Of a stretch of 64,000 nt of DNA, positions 8,952-16,566 are shown piece after piece. Each line of letters begins with the position of its first letter. Position 1 is the first letter of the stretch. This DNA comes from Bacteroidaceae bacterium. Its GTDB lineage: Bacteria; Bacteroidota; Bacteroidia; Bacteroidales; Bacteroidaceae. The notes beneath the pieces are model-generated. The model saw only the letters and a program-made list of their open reading frames with translations, made no database searches and was not told the origin of the DNA. The position numbers and the translations under genes were made by a program. Location: positions 1 to 64,000 of the forward strand of contig JAKSLM010000009.1 in the NCBI GenBank assembly GCA_024401225.1, given 5' to 3'.

Positions 8952-9037
8952 TCCAACAGAAGTTACAAATGCTATGGATGCATGCAAACACCTTGTCTTT
9001 TTCATACTATAATGTATCTGTGATTTGAAATCGGGGG

Positions 9038-9068
9038 CAAAGATAACAAAATTTTATTGAATGGCAAT
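9038..9068 (-). promoter_or_regulatory. Promoter of the TPR-HTH regulator gene
   Basis: TATCTTTG on the minus strand (9038-9045), with ATTG (9065-9068) 19 bp upstream. Transcription would start near 9031, ahead of both candidate start codons. Confidence 0.65.
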
Positions 9069-9247
9069 CATTTTAAGGTGGTCATTTTTGTTTAGCGTAT
9101 TTTGACCTAAACATCTTAGTAATAAAGATATATACAAATGCTCATGTACATTGCAGGTAGTCTTTTTGATCTTTCCGTTCAACTAAGACTGTGCTGCAGA
9201 CCTCAATTGCAATATCGAGAGTGTGAGGGGATAAACAAATTTCTTGT

Positions 9248-9644
9248 TTCCGAAAAAAACTAAAATTCCACTTTCCCCACTTCTTCATAGTCGTTTTGCA
9301 TCACGCGCGCACGCGAGAAAATAACGTTTTCACTCTACATACTCTACATGATAGGCACAAACCATTATGTTTCAGTACGCTATACTATGTAGAGTAGTAT
9401 GTATAGACCATGTATGTATGTAGAGTGACTCTACATGCCAAGTAAGGATTTAACGACAAGATATACTATCATATTCGGTAAGATAGTATATCTTCCGCAA
9501 TAAGATAGTATATCTTATTACTTTTCGACAATAAAGCAAATGCTGCACGATTATAACGCCTTTGCGTGCATATTGCGCCCTCAAATGCCGCTTTTAGGCA
9601 TGATGAGGTGGGGGAAAGTGCATTCTTTTAGGGCTTTTTTGAAA
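9248..9644. repeat. Intergenic MITE-like element, copy 1
   Basis: Fills most of the 741-bp gap 9006-9746, which holds no gene. The ends are imperfect inverted repeats of about 30 bp: left arm 9260-9288 (core CCACTTTCCCCAC), right arm 9603-9631 (core GGTGGGGGAAAGTG). Inside are words of the form CTCTACAT in direct and inverted order (9334-9440). Then come AAGATATACTATC (9458-9470) and two copies of its reverse complement (9482 and 9504). The same order of parts recurs at 40.87-41.25 kb. No transposase or target duplication was recognised. Confidence 0.6.
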
Positions 9645-9686
9645 TAAAATGAATAGAGTCCGTAGTCGACCCTCTTATATACTATA

Positions 9687-9724
9687 GGCGGTTCCGTTAT
9701 CCATCGGTGGATAGCGGAACCGCC
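9687..9724. terminator. Long perfect-type hairpin downstream of GH51 gene
   Basis: Two 17-base arms (GGCGGTTCCG then TATCCA) pair around loop TCGG with a single mismatch. It sits 22 bp beyond the GH51 stop. No U-tract follows on the minus strand, so it may be a factor-dependent terminator or an mRNA 3' stabiliser. Half of it reappears at 38515-38538. Confidence 0.55.
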
Positions 9725-9746
9725 TTGTCGTGGGGGAGGGAGAGTA

Positions 9747-11306
9747 TTATTTTACCTGAAGGGTGACGATACTCATCTTTGGCATGTCAACGATGAGGTT
9801 GCCCTGCTTGTCAATCTTAGCACCCTTGAACTCTACAGGGATGACTGTAGATGGACGATCGAAGGTGTTGTGATCCTTCATGTCCTTGGATGTGAGGATG
9901 GTGGAAGCAACGATCTTGCCCTTGATGCCCGCAAGGTTGATGGTGAGCTTGTTGCTCTGCTTGAGGTCGGCATTGGCAAGGTTGATGTTGATGGTGCCAT
10001 CGGCTGAGCGGCTGGCAGATGCCGAGATGTATGGAGAGGTGCGTGGCTGCGACTTCTCACGCTCGTTCTCTGCGCTGAATGTGTCGGACTGGATGTCGAG
10101 TGGGATGTTGACTGCCTCCATGTTTGGCACATACATCTTGAAGACGTAGTAGGTTGGAGTGAGCACCATCTTATTGTCCTTGGTGAGCACCATGCTCTGG
10201 AGCACGTTGGCTACCTGGGCGATGTTGGTCATCTTCATGCGTCGGGTGTACTGATGGAAGGTGTTGAGCGAGAAGGCTGCTACCATGGCATCGCGCATGG
10301 CGTTCTGCTGGAAGAGGTGACCTGGGTTGGTGCCTGGCTCTGTGTCCCACCATGTACCCCACTCATCGAGAAGGAGGCCTACCTTGTTCTTGCTGTCGTA
10401 CTTGTCCATGATGGCTATCTGCTTGTCGAGCACTTCCTGTACGCCTACACCACACTTGGCAACTGCCCAGTAGTACTGGTCGGCGGTGAAGTCGGTGGCT
10501 GATCCCTTGCTGCCGTCCCATGTGTAGCATGTGTAGTAGTGGAGTGAGAGTCCGTGCATGCGTGTGCCTACGTTCTTCATCATGGTCTCTGTCCAGTCGT
10601 AGTCGTAGTCGCTGGCTCCTGATGCTACCTTGTAGAGTTTGTTGCCATCGTACTCGCGGCAGTAGGTCGAGTAGCGGCGGAAGAGGTCGCCGTAGTATTC
10701 TGGGCGCATGGTACCACCGCAGCCCCAGCTCTCGTTGCCCACGCCGATGTACTTGACTTTCCAAGGCTTCTCGCGACCGTTCTGCTTGCGGAGCTTTGCC
10801 ATAGGACCGCTTTCGGCTGTCATGTATTCAACCCATTTGGCTGTCTCTTCCACGGTACCCGAACCTACGTTCATGCTGACGTATGGTTCGCAGTCGAGAA
10901 GTTCGCAGAGGTTGAGGAATTCGTGGGTACCGAAGGAGTTGTCCTCGACGGTGCCTCCCCAGTTGTTGTTCACCATGCGAGGGCGGTTTTCCTTAGGACC
11001 GATACCGTCCATCCAGTGGTATTCGTCGGCGAAGCATCCGCCTGGCCAGCGCATGAGTGGCACCTTGATGTCGCGAAGTGCCTGGAGCACATCGTTGCGG
11101 TAGCCGTTGGTGTTAGGAATGTCGGAATCAGGACCTACCCAGAGTCCGCCATAGATGCAGGATCCGAGGTGCTCGGCAAACTGGCCGTAGATTTCCTTGT
11201 TGATTGTCTCTTTTGCTTCTGATGGGCGAAGGGTCACAGTCGATTGCTTCTGTGCCATCGCTGGCAACGCCATTAAGGCTGCCAATAAGAGTGGTAGTCG
11301 TTTCAT
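9747..11306 (-). CDS. abfA: Alpha-L-arabinofuranosidase, GH51
   Basis: 519 aa with a signal peptide (ending PAMAQ), so it is exported. It hydrolyses terminal alpha-L-arabinofuranosyl residues from arabinan or arabinoxylan oligosaccharides. The (beta/alpha)8 fold signatures are clear: MRWPGGCFADEYHW, acid/base Glu192 in GVGNESWGCGG and nucleophile Glu315 in LLLDEWGTWW. A C-terminal beta domain follows and the length is normal for the family. It stands alone, without SusC/SusD or other glycosidases in the window. The signal peptide argues for a periplasmic site acting on imported oligosaccharides. Confidence 0.95.
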   Translation of the reverse strand: MKRLPLLLAALMALPAMAQKQSTVTLRPSEAKETINKEIYGQFAEHLGSCIYGGLWVGPDSDIPNTNGYRNDVLQALRDIKVPLMRWPGGCFADEYHWMDGIGPKENRPRMVNNNWGGTVEDNSFGTHEFLNLCELLDCEPYVSMNVGSGTVEETAKWVEYMTAESGPMAKLRKQNGREKPWKVKYIGVGNESWGCGGTMRPEYYGDLFRRYSTYCREYDGNKLYKVASGASDYDYDWTETMMKNVGTRMHGLSLHYYTCYTWDGSKGSATDFTADQYYWAVAKCGVGVQEVLDKQIAIMDKYDSKNKVGLLLDEWGTWWDTEPGTNPGHLFQQNAMRDAMVAAFSLNTFHQYTRRMKMTNIAQVANVLQSMVLTKDNKMVLTPTYYVFKMYVPNMEAVNIPLDIQSDTFSAENEREKSQPRTSPYISASASRSADGTININLANADLKQSNKLTINLAGIKGKIVASTILTSKDMKDHNTFDRPSTVIPVEFKGAKIDKQGNLIVDMPKMSIVTLQVK

Positions 11307-11371
11307 GGTTGTTGGGATTTATGATTTGGGATTTATGATTTGTGAAGACCCTCTCTGCCCTTTGGGCATCT

Positions 11372-11448
11372 CCCCCGTTAGGGGGAGAGCCATGCGGCGA
11401 AAGTGGGGATTTATTTATTTAGCACATGCGGTCGCGGTAGTCCTCGTA
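11372..11448. repeat. 77-bp direct repeat, copy 1 (duplicated nspC 3' end)
   Basis: Identical to 11511-11587 at a period of 139 bp. It includes the last ~30 bases of nspC coding sequence plus the downstream CCCCCGTTAGGGGG palindrome. The 251-bp gap between abfA and nspC therefore holds a partial tandem duplication and no gene. Confidence 0.85.
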
Positions 11449-11510
11449 AAGGCGTTTGCTCGGTCGCTCACTAAACCGTGACATTCAGTCACGTTTCCGG
11501 GCGTTCGCTA

Positions 11511-11587
11511 CCCCCGTTAGGGGGAGAGCCATGCGGCGAAAGTGGGGATTTATTTATTTAGCACATGCGGTCGCGGTAGTCCTCGTA
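11511..11587. repeat. 77-bp direct repeat, copy 2 (includes nspC stop codon)
   Basis: Second copy of the repeat at 11372-11448. It spans the real nspC stop (11558-11560) and the final codons. The 62 bp between the copies contain a different sequence (around TCACTAAACCGTGACATTC). Confidence 0.85.
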
Positions 11588-12682
11588 GCCGAACTGGCGA
11601 TAGAGCTCGAAGCTGCCATCGGTGTGGAGGATGCCGATGGATGGATGGTGGATGCCGTTGAACATGCAGGTCTTTACGGTGGTGTAGTGGCACATGTCCT
11701 CGAAGATGATCTCTTCGCCGATCTGCAGTTCGTGATCGAAGCGCCAGGACTCCATCCAGTCGCCGGAGAGGCATGAGTTGCTGCCGAGGCGGTAGACGTG
11801 CTCTCCCTCGCCATAGGTACCTTCGATGGTCTCTGCTCCGCGTACCTTTGGCCAGTATGGCATCTCGAGGCAATCGGGCATGTGGCAGGTGAAGGAGATG
11901 TTGAGGATGGCGGTGCGAATGCCATGATTCTCAACGATGTCGACTACCTTGCTCACGAGTGGGCCAGTCTGCCATCCGAAGGCGCTGCCTGGCTCCATGA
12001 TGAGGCGCAGGTGAGGGTAGCGGTCGTGGAAGGCACGGAGCGTGTCGATGAGCAGCGGGATGTCGTAATCGCTGCGAGTCATGAGGTGTCCGCCTCCGAA
12101 GTTGATCCATTCGAGTTGTGGGAACCAAGGGCTGAACTTGTCCTCGATGTGCTGCAAGGTGCGTGCGAAGACGTCGCTGCCGCTCTCGCAATGGCAATGG
12201 ATGTGGAAGCCCTTGATGTCGGCTGGCAACTGGGCAGGCAGCTGGTCGGCAAGGATGCCGAAGCGTGAACCTGGTGCACATGGGTTGTAGATGTCGGTCT
12301 CGATCTCCGAGTATTCGGGATTGACACGCAGGCCGAGGCTCACGCCTTTGCAACGCTCATGGAAGCGCTGGTACTGTGTGAGCGAATTGAAGGTCAGATG
12401 GCTCGAGCAACTGGCTATCTCATCGATGTCCTCGTCGGTGTAGGCTGGGGAATAGGTATGTGCCAGCGAACCGAATTCCTCCTTTGCAAGGCGTGCCTCG
12501 TAGAGTGAGGATGCGGTGGTGTGGGTGATGTATTCGCGAAATATCGGAAAGCTTTTCCACAGGGCGTAGGCCTTGAATGCCAGAATGATCTCTATGTCGG
12601 CACGCTGGCTCACGTCGCTGATGAGTGCAAGGTTGCGGCGAAGCTTTTCTTCTTCAAGTATGTAGCAGGGGTTGGGGAGCAC
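11558..12682 (-). CDS. nspC: Carboxynorspermidine/carboxyspermidine decarboxylase
   Basis: 374 aa, the usual size. This PLP enzyme of the alanine-racemase fold decarboxylates carboxy(nor)spermidine to (nor)spermidine, the last step of the alternative polyamine route common in gut Bacteroidota. The PLP lysine lies in LAFKAYALWK. The second domain shows HIHCHCESG, NFGGGH, MEPGSAFG and the Cys/Asp region NSCLSGDWM. Cytosolic. Its partner gene for carboxyspermidine dehydrogenase is not in the window. The last codons are copied downstream (77-bp repeat). Confidence 0.93.
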   Translation of the reverse strand: MLPNPCYILEEEKLRRNLALISDVSQRADIEIILAFKAYALWKSFPIFREYITHTTASSLYEARLAKEEFGSLAHTYSPAYTDEDIDEIASCSSHLTFNSLTQYQRFHERCKGVSLGLRVNPEYSEIETDIYNPCAPGSRFGILADQLPAQLPADIKGFHIHCHCESGSDVFARTLQHIEDKFSPWFPQLEWINFGGGHLMTRSDYDIPLLIDTLRAFHDRYPHLRLIMEPGSAFGWQTGPLVSKVVDIVENHGIRTAILNISFTCHMPDCLEMPYWPKVRGAETIEGTYGEGEHVYRLGSNSCLSGDWMESWRFDHELQIGEEIIFEDMCHYTTVKTCMFNGIHHPSIGILHTDGSFELYRQFGYEDYRDRMC

Positions 12683-12690
12683 GGTTTTTG

Positions 12691-12720
12691 GAATTAAGAA
12701 TTATGAATTAAGAATTAAGA
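12691..12720. repeat. AATTAAG-type short tandem repeat
   Basis: GAATTAAGAATTATGAATTAAGAATTAAG-like array in the nspC-helicase gap, with a relic at 12763-12780. Similar AT-rich words occur at 11318-11340, and GTAAGAA words at 46077-46105 and 61961-61990. Confidence 0.6.
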
Positions 12721-12818
12721 TTTATGGGGCATCCGAAGAGTAAGAAGAGAGAAACTGCATTTAATTAAGAATTATGATTTATGATGATTCTATCTTCTTT
12801 TTCTTTGGAGGCATTGAT

Positions 12819-15188
12819 TTATAATATGGTGAGCTTTGCAAATTTCAGCAGGAGTTGCTTTACGCCTGCATTGTCGAATCGGATGGTGGCCTTGGTGCTC
12901 TCATCCTTTCCATCTATCTGCATTACTGTGCCCTGGCCGAAGCGCTGATGCTGTACTCTCGCTCCTATGCTGAGGCCTGATGAACTGGCGCTGGCAATAG
13001 GTGCTGCAGGGGCTGGCTGCTGAACGGCACGATTGATGGGCTTGAGATTGCGGATGGCTGGGGTAGGCGGCTCGAAGCGTGGGGCGGGGCGAGGCTGAGG
13101 TCGCGATGGGGTGTGGTCCCAACTGCTGTTGCCGTAGTTGTTGCTTTGAAAGGATGGGGGACTCTGCTTCCGCATCCATGGCAGTTGGACGTCGTCGCTG
13201 GCGCTTGCCTTGTGCGATGCGCGCATGCTGGACTGGGAACGGAGGTAGCATGGGTCGATGTCGGATATGAAGCGGCTCTGTGTGCTGAACTCCATCTTGC
13301 CGTAGCGCAGGCGGCTCTTGGCATAGGAGAGGAAGCAATGCTTCTCGGCACGGGTGATGGCAACATAGAAGAGGCGCCGTTCTTCCTCCATCTCGCGAGG
13401 CGAGGTGCCTGACATCTGGCTTGGGAACAGGTTCTCTTCAAGTCCGACGATGAAGACGGTGTTGAATTCCAGACCTTTGGCGGAGTGGATGGTCATGAGC
13501 GTGATCTTATGTTCGTCGCCTCCCTTGTCGGTATCGACATCGGAGAGCAGCGACACCTCGCTCAGATAGTCGCTTATGCTTACGTTGGGATTGTCCTCCT
13601 CGGTACGTCCCTGCACGAAGTCGGCAAGTCCGTTTACCAGTTCTTCGAGGTTTTCCTGGCGAGCCAGGTTCTCAGGCGATGAGTCCTGGTAGAGGTCGCC
13701 TATGATGCCCGACTTCTGTATGATCTCCCTTCCTGCCTTTTCGGCATCCACCTGCTGGGCAAGGTCGATGAACGACTCAATGAGGTCGTGGAATCCCTGT
13801 ATCTTGGTAGCTGTGCCCTTGGTGAGGCTGATGCCGTAGTGGAGTGGGGTAGCAATGACGGTCCAGAGCGACACGTTGTACTGCACGGCAGCATCGATAA
13901 TCTTCTGAAGCGTGGTGTTGCCGATGCCTCGTGCGGGATAGTTGATGACACGCTTGAGGGCTTCCTCATCGTTAGGATTGACTGCGAGGCGGAAGTAGGC
14001 GATGACATCCTTGATCTCCTTGCGCTGATAGAACGACAGACCACCGTAGATGCGGTAAGGGAGTCCTTGCTTGCGAAGTGTCTCCTCAAATACGCGGCTC
14101 TGGGCGTTGGTGCGGTAGAGGATGGCAAAGTCGGAGTATTCCAACGACTCGCTTCGGCGCAGGTGCTGGATCTGGCGGCATACGATCTGTGCCTCCTCGA
14201 TGTCGCTGTATGCCTCGGAGAGCGTAAGCTGTTCGCCTTGATCCTTCTCGCTGAATACGTCCTTCTGTATCTGTCCGCGGTTCTTCTTGATGAGGCTGTT
14301 GGCAGCGTTGACTATGGTCTGGGTGGAACGGTAGTTCTGCTCCAGCTTGAAGAGTTGTGCTTCGGGATAGAAATCCTTGAACTTAAGGATGTTGTCGATG
14401 TTTGCTCCGCGGAAGCTATAGATGCTCTGTGCGTCATCGCCTACTACGCATACGCGCTGGCGCTCACGGGTGAGCTGATGCACAATCTGGTGCTGGGCAT
14501 AGTTGGTGTCCTGATACTCATCGACAAGCACGTAGGCGAATCGCTCTACATACTTTTGGCGGATGTCGGGATGCTGCTCGAAGAGCATGTATGTGTAGAC
14601 AAGGATGTCGTCGAAGTCCATCGCATCGGCCTGCTTGCAGCGGTTGCTGTAGCGCTTGTAGATGTCGCAGAGCTTTGGCACCTTGTTGCGTTCGTCAATC
14701 TGAAGGAAGGTGGTGTTCTCGGCATACATCCCAGCTGTGATGAGATGGTTCTTGGCGTTGGATATCTGGCTGAGTATGTTGCCTGGCCTGTAGACCTTGT
14801 CATCGAGTGCCATCTCCTTGATGATAGCCTTGACAAGCGACTTGGAGTCGGCTGTATCGTAGATGGTGAAGTTGGACGAGAAACCGATAGCCTCATGCTC
14901 CGTGCGCAGGATGCGCAGGAAGATGCTGTGGAAGGTTCCCATCCAAAGGTAGCGAGCACGCTCGTCGCCCACAATCCTGGCAATGCGCTGCTTCATCTCG
15001 TTGGCAGCCTTGTTGGTGAAGGTGAGGGCGAGGATGGACCACGGTTCGTAACCGTTTTCCATCAGGTAGGCTATCTTGTATGTGAGTACACGGGTCTTGC
15101 CCGATCCTGCACCTGCGATGACAAGCGAAGGACCGGAACAGTATTCCACGGCATCGCGCTGTGGAGCATTGAATGTACTTAAATCCAT
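12819..15188 (-). CDS. UvrD/PcrA-family ATP-dependent DNA helicase
   Basis: 789 aa, superfamily 1A 3'-5' helicase used in excision repair and in clearing RecA or stalled forks. Motifs in order: FNAPQRDAV (Q motif), GAGSGKT (Walker A), DEYQDTN (Walker B region), GDDAQSIYSFRGA (III), QNYRST (IV), TIHSAKGLEF (V), VAITRAEK (VI). The C-terminal ~130 residues are a proline/serine-rich linker plus a beta-barrel tail (GARVQHQRFGQGTVMQI), as in PcrA where this region binds RNA polymerase. It starts 8 bp from the next upstream gene, so the two are probably co-transcribed. Confidence 0.93.
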   Translation of the reverse strand: MDLSTFNAPQRDAVEYCSGPSLVIAGAGSGKTRVLTYKIAYLMENGYEPWSILALTFTNKAANEMKQRIARIVGDERARYLWMGTFHSIFLRILRTEHEAIGFSSNFTIYDTADSKSLVKAIIKEMALDDKVYRPGNILSQISNAKNHLITAGMYAENTTFLQIDERNKVPKLCDIYKRYSNRCKQADAMDFDDILVYTYMLFEQHPDIRQKYVERFAYVLVDEYQDTNYAQHQIVHQLTRERQRVCVVGDDAQSIYSFRGANIDNILKFKDFYPEAQLFKLEQNYRSTQTIVNAANSLIKKNRGQIQKDVFSEKDQGEQLTLSEAYSDIEEAQIVCRQIQHLRRSESLEYSDFAILYRTNAQSRVFEETLRKQGLPYRIYGGLSFYQRKEIKDVIAYFRLAVNPNDEEALKRVINYPARGIGNTTLQKIIDAAVQYNVSLWTVIATPLHYGISLTKGTATKIQGFHDLIESFIDLAQQVDAEKAGREIIQKSGIIGDLYQDSSPENLARQENLEELVNGLADFVQGRTEEDNPNVSISDYLSEVSLLSDVDTDKGGDEHKITLMTIHSAKGLEFNTVFIVGLEENLFPSQMSGTSPREMEEERRLFYVAITRAEKHCFLSYAKSRLRYGKMEFSTQSRFISDIDPCYLRSQSSMRASHKASASDDVQLPWMRKQSPPSFQSNNYGNSSWDHTPSRPQPRPAPRFEPPTPAIRNLKPINRAVQQPAPAAPIASASSSGLSIGARVQHQRFGQGTVMQIDGKDESTKATIRFDNAGVKQLLLKFAKLTIL

Positions 15189-15195
15189 TTCCTAA

Positions 15196-15600
15196 TTATT
15201 CTTTATTGAGGATGATGGTCTTTGGCAGTTTGACGTACTTGCGGTCCTTGATGCCCTTGATGTACGAATCGCCAATCTGCTTGATGCTCAGCTCGGTCTC
15301 GTTGATGGTGAGTTCAAGGTCCTGAGCGTTGTCGCCTTTCTCGCACATGGCACGTACGATGGCTTTGTTGCCCTCGTTCTTCTTTACCTTCAGGATGATC
15401 CACGAACTGTTGATGTTGCCTTGGATATAACCGTAGCATGAGTCAAGTTCCAGACCTGGTACAGGTATGTCAGCCTTGTCAACATTGAGACGGATGCGGA
15501 TGTAGAGGTCCTTGTTGAAGTACGAGCCATTGAGTGCTGACTGCGCAAAGGCGCATGTCATGGAAAGCATGGTGATTATGCTGAGTATTGTTCTTTTCAT
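15196..15600 (-). CDS. Secreted hypothetical protein
   Basis: 134 aa from the ATG at 15598-15600. A longer frame to 15654 would put 18 unlikely residues before the signal peptide. The signal peptide ends CAFAQ; the mature ~115 residues are predicted to be beta-rich (DLYIRIRLNV, DLELTINETELSIKQIG), as in small periplasmic lipocalin-like or DUF proteins, but I do not recognise the family. It lies directly upstream of the helicase gene (7-bp gap) and diverges from the HAD gene. Confidence 0.7.
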   Translation of the reverse strand: MKRTILSIITMLSMTCAFAQSALNGSYFNKDLYIRIRLNVDKADIPVPGLELDSCYGYIQGNINSSWIILKVKKNEGNKAIVRAMCEKGDNAQDLELTINETELSIKQIGDSYIKGIKDRKYVKLPKTIILNKE

Positions 15601-15703
15601 TTGCCGGTAATTATTATTTCCCCACAAAAATAGCACTTTATTTGCAAATAACATTGATAGTTGGGATTTTTTTTGTTATTTTGCAAAAACTTAATCAAAA
15701 CTC

Positions 15704-16540
15704 ATGCCAATGTATAGTATAATTGCTCTCGATTTGGACGGTACGCTGACAAAAGCAGACAAAACTGTATCGGAACATACGCGCGATACCTTAATAAAGG
15801 CGCAGCAGCAGGGAATGAAGGTGGTTCTTGCCTCGGGACGCCCTACCAACGGAATGGCTTTCATTGCCGACGAACTGCGATTGGCAGATTACGGAGGCAT
15901 GGTGCTTGCCTACAATGGAGGCGAGATAACCGATTGGCAAACGAAGGAGGTCATCAATCGTGTGCCTTTCCCTGATGAGGCTGTTCCTGTCATCTATAGG
16001 TTTGCGAAAAGCAAGGGGTTTGCCATGATGACGTATTGCGGCAAACAGATATTCACGGAGGCGAATGGCAACAAGTATGTGATGCAGTCGGCATTCAGAA
16101 ACCGAATGGAGATACGCGTGGTGGATGATTTCCTCACCGCCACAAGGGAGTGGGGCGTGCTGCCAAAGTGTATGGTGGTAGGCGATCCGGATAGGCTCGG
16201 TGTGTTTGAAGATGAACTGCGTGAGTATGCCAAGGACATGGAGAGCATGAGGACGGTCGATTTCTTCCGAAGCGAACCATACTATCTGGAGATTGTACCG
16301 AAGGGTATTGACAAGGGTGCCTGCCTGCAGCTGGTGCTTGACCACTATGGCATGACTCGCGATGCACTCATAGCATGCGGTGATGCCTACAACGACATGG
16401 GTATGATTGAATTTGCTGGTCTGGGGGTGGCAATGGGCAATGCTCAGGACTGCGTAAAGCAAACCGCCGACTACATTACGGATAGTAATGAAGCCGACGG
16501 TGTGGCAAAGGTAGTAGAGAAGTTCTACTTTGGGGAATAA
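15704..16540 (+). CDS. Cof-type HAD-IIB hydrolase
   Basis: 278 aa, cytosolic phosphatase of the Cof/YidA group, acting on sugar phosphates or flavin/pyridoxal-type phosphates. Motif I is ALDLDGTLT (nucleophile Asp, acid/base Asp); motif II is LASGRPTNG. The C2 cap occupies the middle (~90-200). The late Lys/Asp motifs are KGIDKGACLQ and ACGDAYNDMGMIEFAG. Monocistronic between two minus-strand genes. Substrate cannot be assigned. Confidence 0.88.
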   Translation: MPMYSIIALDLDGTLTKADKTVSEHTRDTLIKAQQQGMKVVLASGRPTNGMAFIADELRLADYGGMVLAYNGGEITDWQTKEVINRVPFPDEAVPVIYRFAKSKGFAMMTYCGKQIFTEANGNKYVMQSAFRNRMEIRVVDDFLTATREWGVLPKCMVVGDPDRLGVFEDELREYAKDMESMRTVDFFRSEPYYLEIVPKGIDKGACLQLVLDHYGMTRDALIACGDAYNDMGMIEFAGLGVAMGNAQDCVKQTADYITDSNEADGVAKVVEKFYFGE

Positions 16541-16566
16541 ACGGGGATCTTACTCCTCGATATATA

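Noticed and set aside
9458..9516. Spaced 13-mers that might look like a CRISPR array
   Set aside because: Repeats are too short, spacers are about 9-11 bp and AT-rich, and there are no cas genes.
11197..11776. Two plus-strand frames sharing a long identical segment
   Set aside because: They only reflect the 77-bp direct repeat read in frame; they overlap abfA and nspC antisense.
13788..15182. A 464-codon open frame on the plus strand, antisense to the helicase gene
   Set aside because: It mirrors the codon structure of the helicase, has no family motif and an unlikely Val/Leu/Glu-rich composition. The helicase on the other strand has all SF1 motifs.
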